DNA from: CAWHPS01 sp963831235
GTDB taxonomy: Bacteria; Fibrobacterota; OXYB2-FULL-49-7; JAEUSG01
Assembly: GCA_963831235.1 (NCBI GenBank)
Contig: CAWHPS010000061.1
Location: forward strand, 62,001 to 126,000
Length of the DNA: 64,000 nt
Direction: 5' to 3'
Shown: positions 44,784-53,518 of the stretch, piece by piece
Position numbering within the stretch: position 1 is the stretch's first letter
Layout: each line of letters starts with the position of its first letter
The notes under the pieces: model-generated
Seen by the model: the letters and a program-made list of their open reading frames with translations, nothing else
Told to the model about the DNA's origin: nothing
Databases searched by the model: none
Made by a program: the position numbers and the translations under genes

Positions 44784-47187
44784 GCCATTTGGCAGTACCA
44801 AGGGCGATTTCTGCAAATCGTCAAGAACCTGTTGAAAACACCGCTCAAGCTTCGGTGACAAATGCGGAGCCGGCTCGAGATAAACGGTTACAGTTGAACC
44901 ATCGTCCACCCACAATCCAGGCGCATGAGTCAGGCTTCTGAAATACTCGTGGTCGTCCCGATAATTGTCATAGTTCTTTTTGAAAGGCGCCAGCGCTTGA
45001 TAGAAAATGTTTCTCGCCAGAATCTTGATGCTGTCCATCACACGTTTTTTATTGGTATCAAGGCATTCGTAACCTTGAGTTATCAGATAGTCCAGTTTCG
45101 ATATCTTGTGGTTACAACTCGCCAACTTTTCATTTAGCGCGGCAATCTGCTGATCAAGTTTTTGCTTCTTTTCCTTATAATCCAGCTTTGCAAGCCGCGT
45201 CACAATTGCCTTTTGCCGCGAACGCTCTTTGCGAAGAACAACAAGCTCCTTCGTGGCGCAGTAGGTGGTCGATGCTGTGATGGCCTCGATCTTTTTATCC
45301 GTCACGTCAAGCAATGCCCGGGCTTGCATAACCCGATTGTCACGATTATGCTCTTTGTGAAGTAATCGCAGCAAATCCTTTTCGCACTCCCGACGCTCTG
45401 AAAGAAGCGCCTTTGTTTCAGCGCTTTCCATCTGCTTGTCAGTCAATGTCGACTTCAAATCTTCATAGGCAATGCTGGCATAGCTGGTGACCTGATTGAT
45501 GCCATAGTGCTTGTCCAGATACTTGAAGTCGTTCTCCTGTATCCATCGCCGGAACATAAGCCGGATCAGCTCTTTGGCGTCGCGCTTGGTATCGGTAGTG
45601 AGAATGCTCACCACGATACATCTCCCCTGTGGATTTATCGCCTGTACCACCAGCCGCCGTATAGACGAATCCTTTGGCCATTTCTCATCGATATAGGAAA
45701 ACCGATACAATTGCACATCGGAGGCATTATTCCTCGGCCGCGCAAGCTCATACGAGCCGCTACGCCTGCTTTCGTCAAAGCTCTCCGCGACAAACCCCTT
45801 CTCCCATGTGACCAGTTCCAGAAACGGATCAGCCTTAACCGACTCAAACACCTCATGACCATAAACCCCACGATCCATAGCCACGGTTATCACGCAACTC
45901 GGATCCATATCAACCGTGCGTCGGAAATTACCAATCACCGTTTTGAATCGCTCACGCAAATCCTGATAATTGTCCGCGTATTCCACATACACCGGCATCC
46001 CTTCGCTGGTGTGGATATAATCGCAATGCAGCGCCTTGTCAGCCCATCGAATATTGGAACACCATCCCTTGAGAATCTTCTTCATCCCAGTGTAATGCAG
46101 CGTGTGCGGGTCATAGTAGAAATCACTGCATTTGGCAACACATGTCACCTCGGCATTTAGCCTAAGAACAGCTTCCGCCCCAAGGCTCTGTCCGATTTCC
46201 CCGAGAGCTCTTCGCTGCTCTACCGTTCCACGAACCGTCCTTCCCAGAAACGTCTCCAGGCTATCCCAACTCACATATTTGCCCTGCTCTATGTTCACAG
46301 CCCCAAGCAGCACCATCACAAGCCACTGCTTCAACAATACGCCTTTCTCATGCACCCCTTGAAGACGGATGAGCCAACAGGAAAAGAGAAGGACTCCTGC
46401 ATGATGTATATAGCGGACAATCGGTACCACGGCAGGCTCCTGAATCTGGTCATGTTCAATTCTATTATTACATGTTTCTGGAGGGAGTGCTATACCGCCT
46501 CCACGCTTATCCGCCTCCTGTTCAACAGTTCCAGAATCGCCATCGTCATCCTTGCTTTTAGCGCTGGTACTGGCAGACATCCTCCGTTTACATTCTGCAA
46601 AAACAGGACGCAGACTCTCAGCGCTAAGTGCTACCTTGAATGTCTTATAAATCTCCTGACGTATCCGGCTGCTGTAGCTATAACGATTATTAGGGTATAT
46701 ATACTCAAATCTAACTTCTGCAAACCGCCGCACTTCCGCCGTCAATTTACGCGGATCATGGCGCGACCGCAATGCTTGAATCGATGCCTCCGCATCCGGC
46801 ATCAGAAGGGCTTTCCCCCAGCGCTGCATCGTCTTGCGATCCACATCAAAAACCTTCGATAACGCTTCTCGTTTTAATCCCGCATTGTAGAGCCTGCCCA
46901 AACAGGCCCGGTAGCTGATGTGATCCTTATCATCAACCACCGTCTCCAGACGCTGTGCCCCATAGTAAACTTCCAGCTTGTCCGTGTCTTTACGACGGAG
47001 AACATGCAAATATGGATTGCGCTTGTCTGTTCCAAGAATCGACTGCAATACAACTTCGTTCATCGTGACCATCCAATGTGGGTAAAGGTTGACAGGTGCA
47101 ATATGTAATTGCATCCCATCAAATAAAATAGCGGGAATCCAATCTGCGAATCAACTGATTAAATAATGATAGGTTTAGTGAGGTCTG
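44691..47187 (-). mobile_element. Insertion sequence nested inside the ISL3 element
   Basis: 2497 bp with perfect 14-bp inverted repeats CAGACCTCACTAAA at 44691-44704 and 47174-47187. Exact five-base target duplications AAGAT flank it (44686-44690, 47188-47192). It holds one very long transposase gene on the minus strand. Its removal with one duplication rejoins the ISL3 transposase in frame (TTLKDVSDWTGTDW). I cannot assign the family with certainty; five-base duplications and the long protein would fit IS4-related or unclassified groups. Confidence 0.9.
44721..47114 (-). CDS. Large DDE-type transposase (797 residues)
   Basis: An N-terminal helix-turn-helix is suggested by LKREALSKVFDVDRKTMQRWGKAL. 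A central region has TVAMDRGVYGHEVF (candidate catalytic Asp), and a later segment MFRRWIQENDFKYLDKHYGINQ has the Glu-containing helix of IS4-like DDE enzymes. The last 200 residues include a long coiled coil (KKQKLDQQIAALNEKLASCN). At 797 residues it is far longer than common IS4-group transposases. The frame is intact, so it is a candidate active enzyme. Confidence 0.82.
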   Translation of the reverse strand: MQLHIAPVNLYPHWMVTMNEVVLQSILGTDKRNPYLHVLRRKDTDKLEVYYGAQRLETVVDDKDHISYRACLGRLYNAGLKREALSKVFDVDRKTMQRWGKALLMPDAEASIQALRSRHDPRKLTAEVRRFAEVRFEYIYPNNRYSYSSRIRQEIYKTFKVALSAESLRPVFAECKRRMSASTSAKSKDDDGDSGTVEQEADKRGGGIALPPETCNNRIEHDQIQEPAVVPIVRYIHHAGVLLFSCWLIRLQGVHEKGVLLKQWLVMVLLGAVNIEQGKYVSWDSLETFLGRTVRGTVEQRRALGEIGQSLGAEAVLRLNAEVTCVAKCSDFYYDPHTLHYTGMKKILKGWCSNIRWADKALHCDYIHTSEGMPVYVEYADNYQDLRERFKTVIGNFRRTVDMDPSCVITVAMDRGVYGHEVFESVKADPFLELVTWEKGFVAESFDESRRSGSYELARPRNNASDVQLYRFSYIDEKWPKDSSIRRLVVQAINPQGRCIVVSILTTDTKRDAKELIRLMFRRWIQENDFKYLDKHYGINQVTSYASIAYEDLKSTLTDKQMESAETKALLSERRECEKDLLRLLHKEHNRDNRVMQARALLDVTDKKIEAITASTTYCATKELVVLRKERSRQKAIVTRLAKLDYKEKKQKLDQQIAALNEKLASCNHKISKLDYLITQGYECLDTNKKRVMDSIKILARNIFYQALAPFKKNYDNYRDDHEYFRSLTHAPGLWVDDGSTVTVYLEPAPHLSPKLERCFQQVLDDLQKSPLVLPNGSGRIFQIKLRPIEGIELAVA

Positions 47188-48047
47188 AAGATGTATCCGA
47201 TTGGACAGGAACTGATTGGAGGACAATCAAGGATGCTGAAATTCGCCATATCGTTGGTTTGTTGAGAAAGCGGAACTTGGACGGAATTACCATTCTGGGT
47301 ATCGACGAAGTGGCCGAGAAAAAAGGGCATCGCTACCTGACGATTGTAACCGATTTGGAAAGCCACCGCGTTATTTGGGTGGGACGAAACCGCGACCGAG
47401 CAACCTTGCGAAAGTTCTTCAGCTGGTTTGGCCAAAAACGAAGCCGCCGACTTCGATGCGTGGTCATTGACATGCACGACCCCTATGAAGCAGAAATCCG
47501 GGCTCGTTGTCCGCGCGTCAAAATCGTCTACGATCATTTTCATGTTATCAAGCCTCTGAGCTTGGCTATCGACAATATTCGTCGACGGCTCCAAAGCGAA
47601 CTTCCACCAGAGGGGAGACGCCTTTTGAAAGGTTCCCGCTATTTGCTTTTGCGCCCAAGGGAAGATTTGAAGCAGTCGCAACGTGTCCGGCTCAAAGACC
47701 TGCTCCGCTTGCCCGCAAACGAAACATTGAACACTGCGTATATCCTCAAGGAGGATTTGCGGGTTGTTTTCCGCCGGATGAATCCCCGGCAAGCACGCGC
47801 CGAACTGAGTGAGTGGAAACACCGTGCTCGGGAAAGCGGTATTAAAGAAATCCTCGATTACATCAAGATGCTCGACCGTCGACGATTTGGCATTCTGAAT
47901 TTCTTCAAGCTCCGGTGTACCAACGGCCTGAGTGAAGGGTTCAACAATGTTGTCAAGACAATCAAGAAAAATGCTTATGGGTTTCATGATTGGCAATATT
48001 TTCGTCTTAAAATACTCCGCAAATGCGGAAATCTGGGAAATCACTGA
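47166..48047 (+). pseudogene. ISL3 transposase, C-terminal fragment
   Basis: The genuine part starts at 47193 (VSDWTGTDWRTIKDAE). It carries the DDE domain: GIDEVAEKKGHRYLTIVTD, CVVIDMHDPYEAEIR and the C-terminal CTNGLSEGFNNVVKTIKKNAYGFHD with the catalytic Glu, typical of DDE_Tnp_ISL3. The upstream half is at 44334-44690. The ATT/ATG codons at the left of this frame belong to the nested element. Confidence 0.9.
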
Positions 48048-49356
48048 TTTGATTGAGTTTCAAATCCATTTCATAGAGTGAGACCCACTGCAATTGCAGT
48101 TGATCCTCTTTTATAGGAGGAATGATACTTGCGAGCCATTTCTTGTTTTGTGTTGTGAATGGAGGGACCTTGGCAACTATGTCACCAGTTAATCCTTGTT
48201 TGTCCATGGTAAAAGTTCCGGCCGCATCTACCCTTGCCCAGGGCCCAAGTAAACCGTTTGCTGTAGCTTCCATTTTATGGTTATCGAATTTAAATGCGGC
48301 AGTAACATTTGAAAAAGACAAAACATGAAAATCCGTGGTTCCAATTTTCAATGTTCCGTTTGTGATCCTTTTGTCTCTCCAATCGTAGGGAAGCGACAGC
48401 CTGATATTCTTTCCTTCAAGACCAAGGGTTTTACTCGAAAAGCGCTCAATGTTTGCAGCAGAGCTTGATTCAAAAAGATTAAGACCCGTGCTGTCAATTG
48501 TAAATGTCGCCTTTGTCTGAATGGACAATGGAATGATGATAAAGCCTTGAGCTCCAGTCTGTTTTTGAATCTGCATATGATCTCCCTTGATATCAATTTC
48601 CAAAGAGCCTTTTTTTTCATCCGCTAATTGTCCGTTTGTATATGAAAATTTACCGCTTAGGTCCAGTAGGCCCTGGCCGGATATTCCTTTTAAGACCGGA
48701 TAGATTGCAGCCACTGTTTTCAGCAATGCCAGATCCAATCCCGTTATTTCAAAACCCCCTTTAGTATATTTATTATTTTGATCCAAGGTAACATGGGCTA
48801 GAAATGAAGCTTCATTTATCCTGGATTGTAATTCAATGGAACTGATGTTATCACCTGTTTTCCGAAAAGTACCATTGATTGGAAAAGTCATTAATTGCCC
48901 TTCGATCAATAAACTTAAAGAAGATTCCTCCAAATACAGATCATTAAAAGGAATGGGCATAAGGCCATCACTGCCGCCCTTCTCCATTATACTTTGAAGA
49001 GGTTCAAAATCCCATACATGGTCTTTAATTGTAATATTGATTTTAGCGCCGTAAACATGGATGGAGGTTATTTCATTGTGCCAAATGGACCTTAATGAAT
49101 ATCGAACTTTAATTTTCCTTAGTTGAAACTGTTTTTCAAGACCTATGTTCAGGTTCTTGAGTACGGCCCCCCAATATGAAACAGACCGTACCTTCACATT
49201 AGCATTGGTAAAGCCGCTCTTTTTAAGTGCGCTTAGGATTTTTCCTTGGATTAAAACCGGTAAAATCGTGATTTGCAGCAGAAGGCCAACGGAAAATAGA
49301 AATATTAGGATCGCCGGAACAATGATAAAAATCTTCTTTCCAAGTCTCATATCCAA
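48007..49356 (-). pseudogene. ydbH: ydbH, N-terminal part (interrupted by ISL3)
   Basis: The genuine part is 49356-48107, 416 codons. An N-terminal membrane anchor (IFIIVPAILIFLFSVGLLLQ) is followed by an AsmA/TAM-like repeat region with alternating strands, as expected for YdbH. After PPIKED the frame runs into the ISL3 end and stops at 48007. YdbH spans the periplasm and passes phospholipids to the outer membrane with YnbE and YdbL. The break must abolish the bridge unless another paralogue replaces it. It begins four bases after the PAP2 gene, in the same operon. Confidence 0.88.
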
Positions 49357-49360
49357 TGGG

Positions 49361-50203
49361 TTAGTTAATATTGGGCAGGTCGTATTTAAGGTTTAGGCCA
49401 CAAAAATCTCCAGTAAAAACCGGTTGAAGCTGAACATGTTCCATCAGCCCATGTTGTAAATCTTTAGCAAGTGATTTATCAACTTCATCATGCTTGTCAA
49501 CAACCCATGTTGCCACAAAATAACCAAGTGCGGCACCCATAACATTATCGGATGTCCAGTGTTGGTCCTGATAAACCCTGGAAACAATAGTAAGCACCGC
49601 AGGTGTGTATAACAATGCTTTTAACCAAACCGGATCTACATGCCGTGATAAAACAGTTGATATGACAAAAGCAGCTGTTGAATGGCCACCAGGTATTGAA
49701 TGATTATCCTGGTTTATAATCGACGAAAAAGGATGATATGAAGCTGCACCTTCTTCCATGTATGGTCTTGCTCTCCCGACTGCCACTTTCAAAAGAAATG
49801 TTAATCCTCCTGCATATAGCGAAGCCTGTCCGATTTCATACGCAATCCTTCTTGATGCAATGTCATCGGCTATCAATGAATATGCGGCAAAGCCCCCGAA
49901 AAACACAAACGGGGAATATAATTCACCATAATTCCTACCGAATTCTATGGGGAAGCTGTAGTAATAACTACGGTCTTTCAGTACCTTATCACGTATGGGT
50001 TCATCCGCAAACATGGTCAAGCCTGTCCCGACCCCTACCAATCCGATCCTAAGATAATCGATCCCCTCCCATTTCATGGGTTGTTTTATGAATTCAACGG
50101 TCTCATTGCCGAACTGGGTAAAAGTATATTTTTTTTGTGCAAACAGTGAAGTCTCAAATAAAAAGAGAATTACGATCACTAATAGTGTTTCTTTTCTTAT
50201 CAT
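49361..50203 (-). CDS. PAP2-family phosphatase, membrane-associated
   Basis: 280 residues with a signal peptide (FLFETSLFAQ). The three PAP2 motifs are present: KVAVGRARP, PGGHSTAAF and SRVYQDQHWTSDN (catalytic His residues in the second and third). Substrates of the family are phosphatidate, undecaprenyl pyrophosphate or similar lipid phosphates. Placed between DUF3943 and ydbH with a four-base overlap upstream, it probably acts in phospholipid turnover at the envelope. Confidence 0.88.
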   Translation of the reverse strand: MIRKETLLVIVILFLFETSLFAQKKYTFTQFGNETVEFIKQPMKWEGIDYLRIGLVGVGTGLTMFADEPIRDKVLKDRSYYYSFPIEFGRNYGELYSPFVFFGGFAAYSLIADDIASRRIAYEIGQASLYAGGLTFLLKVAVGRARPYMEEGAASYHPFSSIINQDNHSIPGGHSTAAFVISTVLSRHVDPVWLKALLYTPAVLTIVSRVYQDQHWTSDNVMGAALGYFVATWVVDKHDEVDKSLAKDLQHGLMEHVQLQPVFTGDFCGLNLKYDLPNIN

Positions 50204-51762
50204 AGTTTGAAATTTCCCACATTAAGCACGAGATAAATTCTTTGTTCAGTTCTGACTGCATGGAAGTCACCCAGCCCGGAAACGGATATGGATGATGAGT
50301 AAAATAATTGTTCAAATCCGATGCTCAGATTTTTTACCAGCCTTATAGTAACCCTGGGTCTTAATATGCCGATGTAATTGTTTCCCGGGGCTCCAATATA
50401 AGTATGAAGCCAATAAGCGTAACCATTGATCTGAACGCTTCCCCAGCCAAGATTAAGACCGGTTTCAAACTTTCCTTCCGCACCTCCATTATAAGTATAA
50501 TCTCTGATTTCTGAGGAATCAGGGCCTAATCGTGTGCTGTTTCCAGCTAATGGCACTCCGCCGAGATGGATGTTTGTAAAAACATAGGACTCTTTGGATA
50601 AAGGATATTTCGACATTATCCCACCGCCAAAGGCAAAACTTCCAAGTTCGAAGGTTTTATTATCAAAGTAGTCATAATGTTGGAATACCCCTAAAAGCAT
50701 TTCAAGTTTGCCGACTTCCGCATTTTTACCGAATAAAACTCCATATCCGGTTATATTTTCAACATATTTTCTTCCAACCCCAAAATTAATGCCCGCATGG
50801 AGGGTAAAGTAATCAAAAGGTTTCCATTTCCTTTTTTCAAGAGGATATCCATAATCAAGCTGGACATTGGTCATAAAATTTGCCGGCCCGCTTAAGAAGC
50901 TGTTTCCAGTATTCAGTTTTCGCATTCCAGCAGCCACCTCTACATTGATAGGTTCTTTTTGATATACTTCTTCAGTTGTTTTTCTTGTGAGCTTTCCCTG
51001 AATAAGCCTGTTGAAAAACCTTGGCGGACTGATTGCTGCTGCGCCTAATTCCCTGAAAAATCTCTGTGCCCCGCTTGTACGGTCATCCAAAATATTTGAA
51101 CTCAGCCTATATAGGATTTCCCCGTAAAATGCACCGCTCACAGGCGTATTGATAATATCATTATACGATGGCAAAGAATTTTCACCGAAATACTCCCATA
51201 TTAAACTGCCTCCTATTGCAAAAGGCACTGATTCGAAAAAACCATAGCCATTTGACCGGGCGGACATAAAGTTTATTCCACCTGAATAAGGATGAAGAAG
51301 AAAGTTCATTCCAAACCTGTCGCTATCCCATTCCCAGCCGGTTTTAATGTTATGTGACCAGGTATCAGGGCCGATCCTTGCAAAATCTTCATTTAGAACA
51401 TACCTGTCAACAGCCCACACCGCAACATTGAATGCCGGGACTTCGGCAAGAGGTATCCACAAAGGGGATTTTTTATTATACACGGTATCGTCGTTTAATA
51501 AATCACCAAACATATTAAATCTTGTAGAATCAATGGATTTAATCTGATTATCCTTATTCAGAGTATCAGAATTGGATTTAACGATCTTCTCATCCGGTGT
51601 GCCTTTTATGGTATCACCATTAGAGGCGCTGGCCGAGTCAATGGATTTTACCTCATTGCTCTTGATGACTGAATCAGGAATGGATTGCCCATACCCAAGG
51701 AAGGAAAAAGTTAAAAAGGCGATTATAGCAATAATAGCAGCGGTTTTCGATTTTGTGATCAT
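50200..51762 (-). CDS. DUF3943 outer-membrane protein
   Basis: 520 residues. A signal peptide (FLTFSFLGYGQS) is followed by a Ser/Asp/Lys-rich region with repeated KSIDS-type segments (SNEVKSIDSAS, KDNQIKSIDSTR). The conserved DUF3943 block is FGMNFLLHPYSGGINFMSAR then PSYNDIINTPVSGAFYGEIL. The C-terminal half has alternating amphipathic strands and ends in a short strand (LVLNVGNFKL), suggesting an outer-membrane barrel. It is first gene of the PAP2/ydbH/ynbE/ydbL operon. Function unknown; the context points to lipid handling. Confidence 0.78.
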   Translation of the reverse strand: MITKSKTAAIIAIIAFLTFSFLGYGQSIPDSVIKSNEVKSIDSASASNGDTIKGTPDEKIVKSNSDTLNKDNQIKSIDSTRFNMFGDLLNDDTVYNKKSPLWIPLAEVPAFNVAVWAVDRYVLNEDFARIGPDTWSHNIKTGWEWDSDRFGMNFLLHPYSGGINFMSARSNGYGFFESVPFAIGGSLIWEYFGENSLPSYNDIINTPVSGAFYGEILYRLSSNILDDRTSGAQRFFRELGAAAISPPRFFNRLIQGKLTRKTTEEVYQKEPINVEVAAGMRKLNTGNSFLSGPANFMTNVQLDYGYPLEKRKWKPFDYFTLHAGINFGVGRKYVENITGYGVLFGKNAEVGKLEMLLGVFQHYDYFDNKTFELGSFAFGGGIMSKYPLSKESYVFTNIHLGGVPLAGNSTRLGPDSSEIRDYTYNGGAEGKFETGLNLGWGSVQINGYAYWLHTYIGAPGNNYIGILRPRVTIRLVKNLSIGFEQLFYSSSISVSGLGDFHAVRTEQRIYLVLNVGNFKL

Positions 51763-51840
51763 AATGTTTTATACTTTCCTTTATAGTATTGTTAAACTCT
51801 AAGGCATGAATTTAGTACTTAACCTTATCAAGCTAAAGGT

Positions 51841-51858
51841 AAGCAAATATGTTACCAA
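51841..51858 (-). promoter_or_regulatory. Sigma-54-type promoter for the DUF3943/PAP2/ydbH operon
   Basis: On the minus strand TTGGTAACATATTTGCTT has GG (51856-51855), ten bases, GC (51844-51843), 81 bases before the DUF3943 start. It is back to back with the site at 52047-52064. Confidence 0.6.
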
Positions 51859-52046
51859 TAATGAAGTTTAAAAAATTCACGTATTCTAACAAATTTATTC
51901 AATGCTTTATTGTTTATTCTCAATTTCCATAGAACCGCTTCTTAAATATGACACATTCTATAATTAAATGGATGCTGATTCCACAAACTAAGCTATTTAG
52001 CAGGGGAATTTACTCAAGAATACCACCTTATGATTAAGGAAGAACA

Positions 52047-52064
52047 TTGGTATGTCTATTGCGT
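52047..52064 (+). promoter_or_regulatory. Sigma-54-type promoter for the metallophosphoesterase gene
   Basis: TTGGTATGTCTATTGCGT has GG at 52049-52050, ten bases, GC at 52061-52062; the start codon is 52 bases downstream. The remaining intergenic sequence is AT-rich with no other feature noticed. Confidence 0.6.
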
Positions 52065-52113
52065 ATGTGTTTATATCGAAGTTTTGATATAAGGTTCAAT
52101 CACATACCTTTTT

Positions 52114-52917
52114 ATGGAAAAACAAAAACGGTTCTTTGTTCTTATCTTTTTATCTTTATTATTCTCCAGTTGCCGAATAATCGAATATAGCCCTAATCAG
52201 GTCATTTCATCTACCTCACGTTCCAATCTTACACAGACCAATTTGGATAAATTAATGAAGCAGGTTCCGGGAGATACAATCCAAATTGTCCATTTCGGCG
52301 ATACACATCACTTTTATAAAGATTTAAAAGATTTGGTTATAAGTGTCAACAATCTTGAAGGCATTGATTTTTTAGTGAATGCAGGCGATATGACGGATTA
52401 TGGCCTTTTGCAGGGTTATGAATGGTCAACTGATATTTTTGACTCATTCAGGTACCCCTATTTTACATCAGTCGGAAACCATGACAAGGTGGCAAACGGC
52501 GAGCTGGTTTATAAAACCATGTTTGGTGACCTGAATTACTATTTTACCTATGGCAAATTCAGGTTTGTTTTTATTGATACTAATCCGGATATGTTTCGCT
52601 TTGATGGGTCCATCCCAGATTTGACCTGGCTTTCTTACGCGCTTGCGGACACCAACAATTACGTAAATGCCATAGTGGTCTTTCATATCCCGCCATATCA
52701 TGCTGATTTTGATGAAACCCTGAGCAGTCTTTTCTGCGAACAACTCAAACAAAATAAAAAAATTCTTTTGTGTATGTATGGACATACACATCATTTTGCA
52801 ACAGGCACTATTTGTTCAGAAGTGCCGTTTTATTGCTCTACAACACCGAATCAGAGGGTTTATTGGACTTACAAAATTTGGCCTGGTGGTTTTCATGCTG
52901 ATACCACGAAATTTTAA
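52114..52917 (+). CDS. Calcineurin-like metallophosphoesterase lipoprotein
   Basis: 267 residues. The lipobox LLFSSC suggests a lipid-anchored periplasmic or outer-membrane protein. Metallophosphatase motifs are in order: HFGDTHHF (D-x-H), NAGDMTDYG (G-D-x-x-D), SVGNHDK (G-N-H-D), VFHIPPYH and YGHTHHF (G-H-x-H). It should hydrolyse a phosphomonoester or phosphodiester in the envelope; the substrate is unknown. The following outer-membrane gene overlaps its end by 23 bases. Confidence 0.85.
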   Translation: MEKQKRFFVLIFLSLLFSSCRIIEYSPNQVISSTSRSNLTQTNLDKLMKQVPGDTIQIVHFGDTHHFYKDLKDLVISVNNLEGIDFLVNAGDMTDYGLLQGYEWSTDIFDSFRYPYFTSVGNHDKVANGELVYKTMFGDLNYYFTYGKFRFVFIDTNPDMFRFDGSIPDLTWLSYALADTNNYVNAIVVFHIPPYHADFDETLSSLFCEQLKQNKKILLCMYGHTHHFATGTICSEVPFYCSTTPNQRVYWTYKIWPGGFHADTTKF

Positions 52918-53518
52918 ACAAATATTTTTAATACTTTTTATTTCAATTTCTATTTTTGGGAAATTGGCATACGGATTGGATGATGGAACCCTTCCCTGGT
53001 ATGTTCCTCATCATGTTAAGCTCCAGTTTGCCGGGTCTATTGGCTTTATATCACCTGGAATTGGTTACACCTTTTTTAAGGATAGGACGGAAATTGAACT
53101 TTTTGGAGGTTATGTGCCCAAATCAATTGGAGGCGCAACCATAAGGTCCATGTCCCTTAAGTTGAATGGGAAGATAATTAAGCTTAAGCCCTGGGATCAA
53201 ATAACTGTGTACCCGCTTGATTTGGGGGTTGTCCTGAATTATACCTTTGGCAAACAATATTATTTTCTATTGCCTTACAGATATCCGGGTGGATATTACT
53301 TTTGGTCTTCAGCGCTCAGGATAAGACCTGCAATCGGAGGTAGTCTTGAAAAAGAACTTATAAGGAATTCTTTCCTTGGAATTAAAAGTATTGGATGTTA
53401 TTACGAATTAAGTACAGCCGGGTTATATTTGGTGACTCTTTTTCATAATCCGACTTACGTTGACATTTTTCCGGATGTTATCAGCTTGGGGTTAGGGATA
53501 AAATTATCATTTAAGTAA
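52895..53518 (+). CDS. Outer-membrane beta-barrel-like protein
   Basis: 207 residues from the ATG at 52895. This start is chosen because it gives a signal peptide (IFLILFISISIFGKLAYG) and has a GGTGG upstream; a longer frame starts inside the preceding gene. The mature part alternates strands (HVKLQFAGSIGFISPGIGYT; VISLGLGIKLSFK at the end), like small barrel proteins. It overlaps the phosphoesterase gene by 23 bases and ends head-to-head with the GT28 operon (stops overlap by eight bases). Confidence 0.65.
   Translation: MLIPRNFKQIFLILFISISIFGKLAYGLDDGTLPWYVPHHVKLQFAGSIGFISPGIGYTFFKDRTEIELFGGYVPKSIGGATIRSMSLKLNGKIIKLKPWDQITVYPLDLGVVLNYTFGKQYYFLLPYRYPGGYYFWSSALRIRPAIGGSLEKELIRNSFLGIKSIGCYYELSTAGLYLVTLFHNPTYVDIFPDVISLGLGIKLSFK

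Larger units (their letters stand above)
44029..48106 (+). mobile_element. ISL3-family insertion sequence inside ydbH, itself interrupted
   Basis: The ends are 24-bp inverted repeats matching at 21 positions, starting GGTTCTTCTGCAATTGCAG (left) and GGATCAACTGCAATTGCAG (right, complement). Exact eight-base target duplications TCTTTTAT flank it at 44021-44028 and 48107-48114, as expected for ISL3. Excising the element and one duplication restores the ydbH frame (PPIKEDEAYGTLS). Without the nested insertion it would be about 1.58 kb with one transposase gene. Confidence 0.92.

Noticed and set aside
47175..48044. 289-codon minus-strand frame
   Set aside because: It is antisense to the ISL3 transposase fragment, which carries clear DDE motifs; the antisense product has none.
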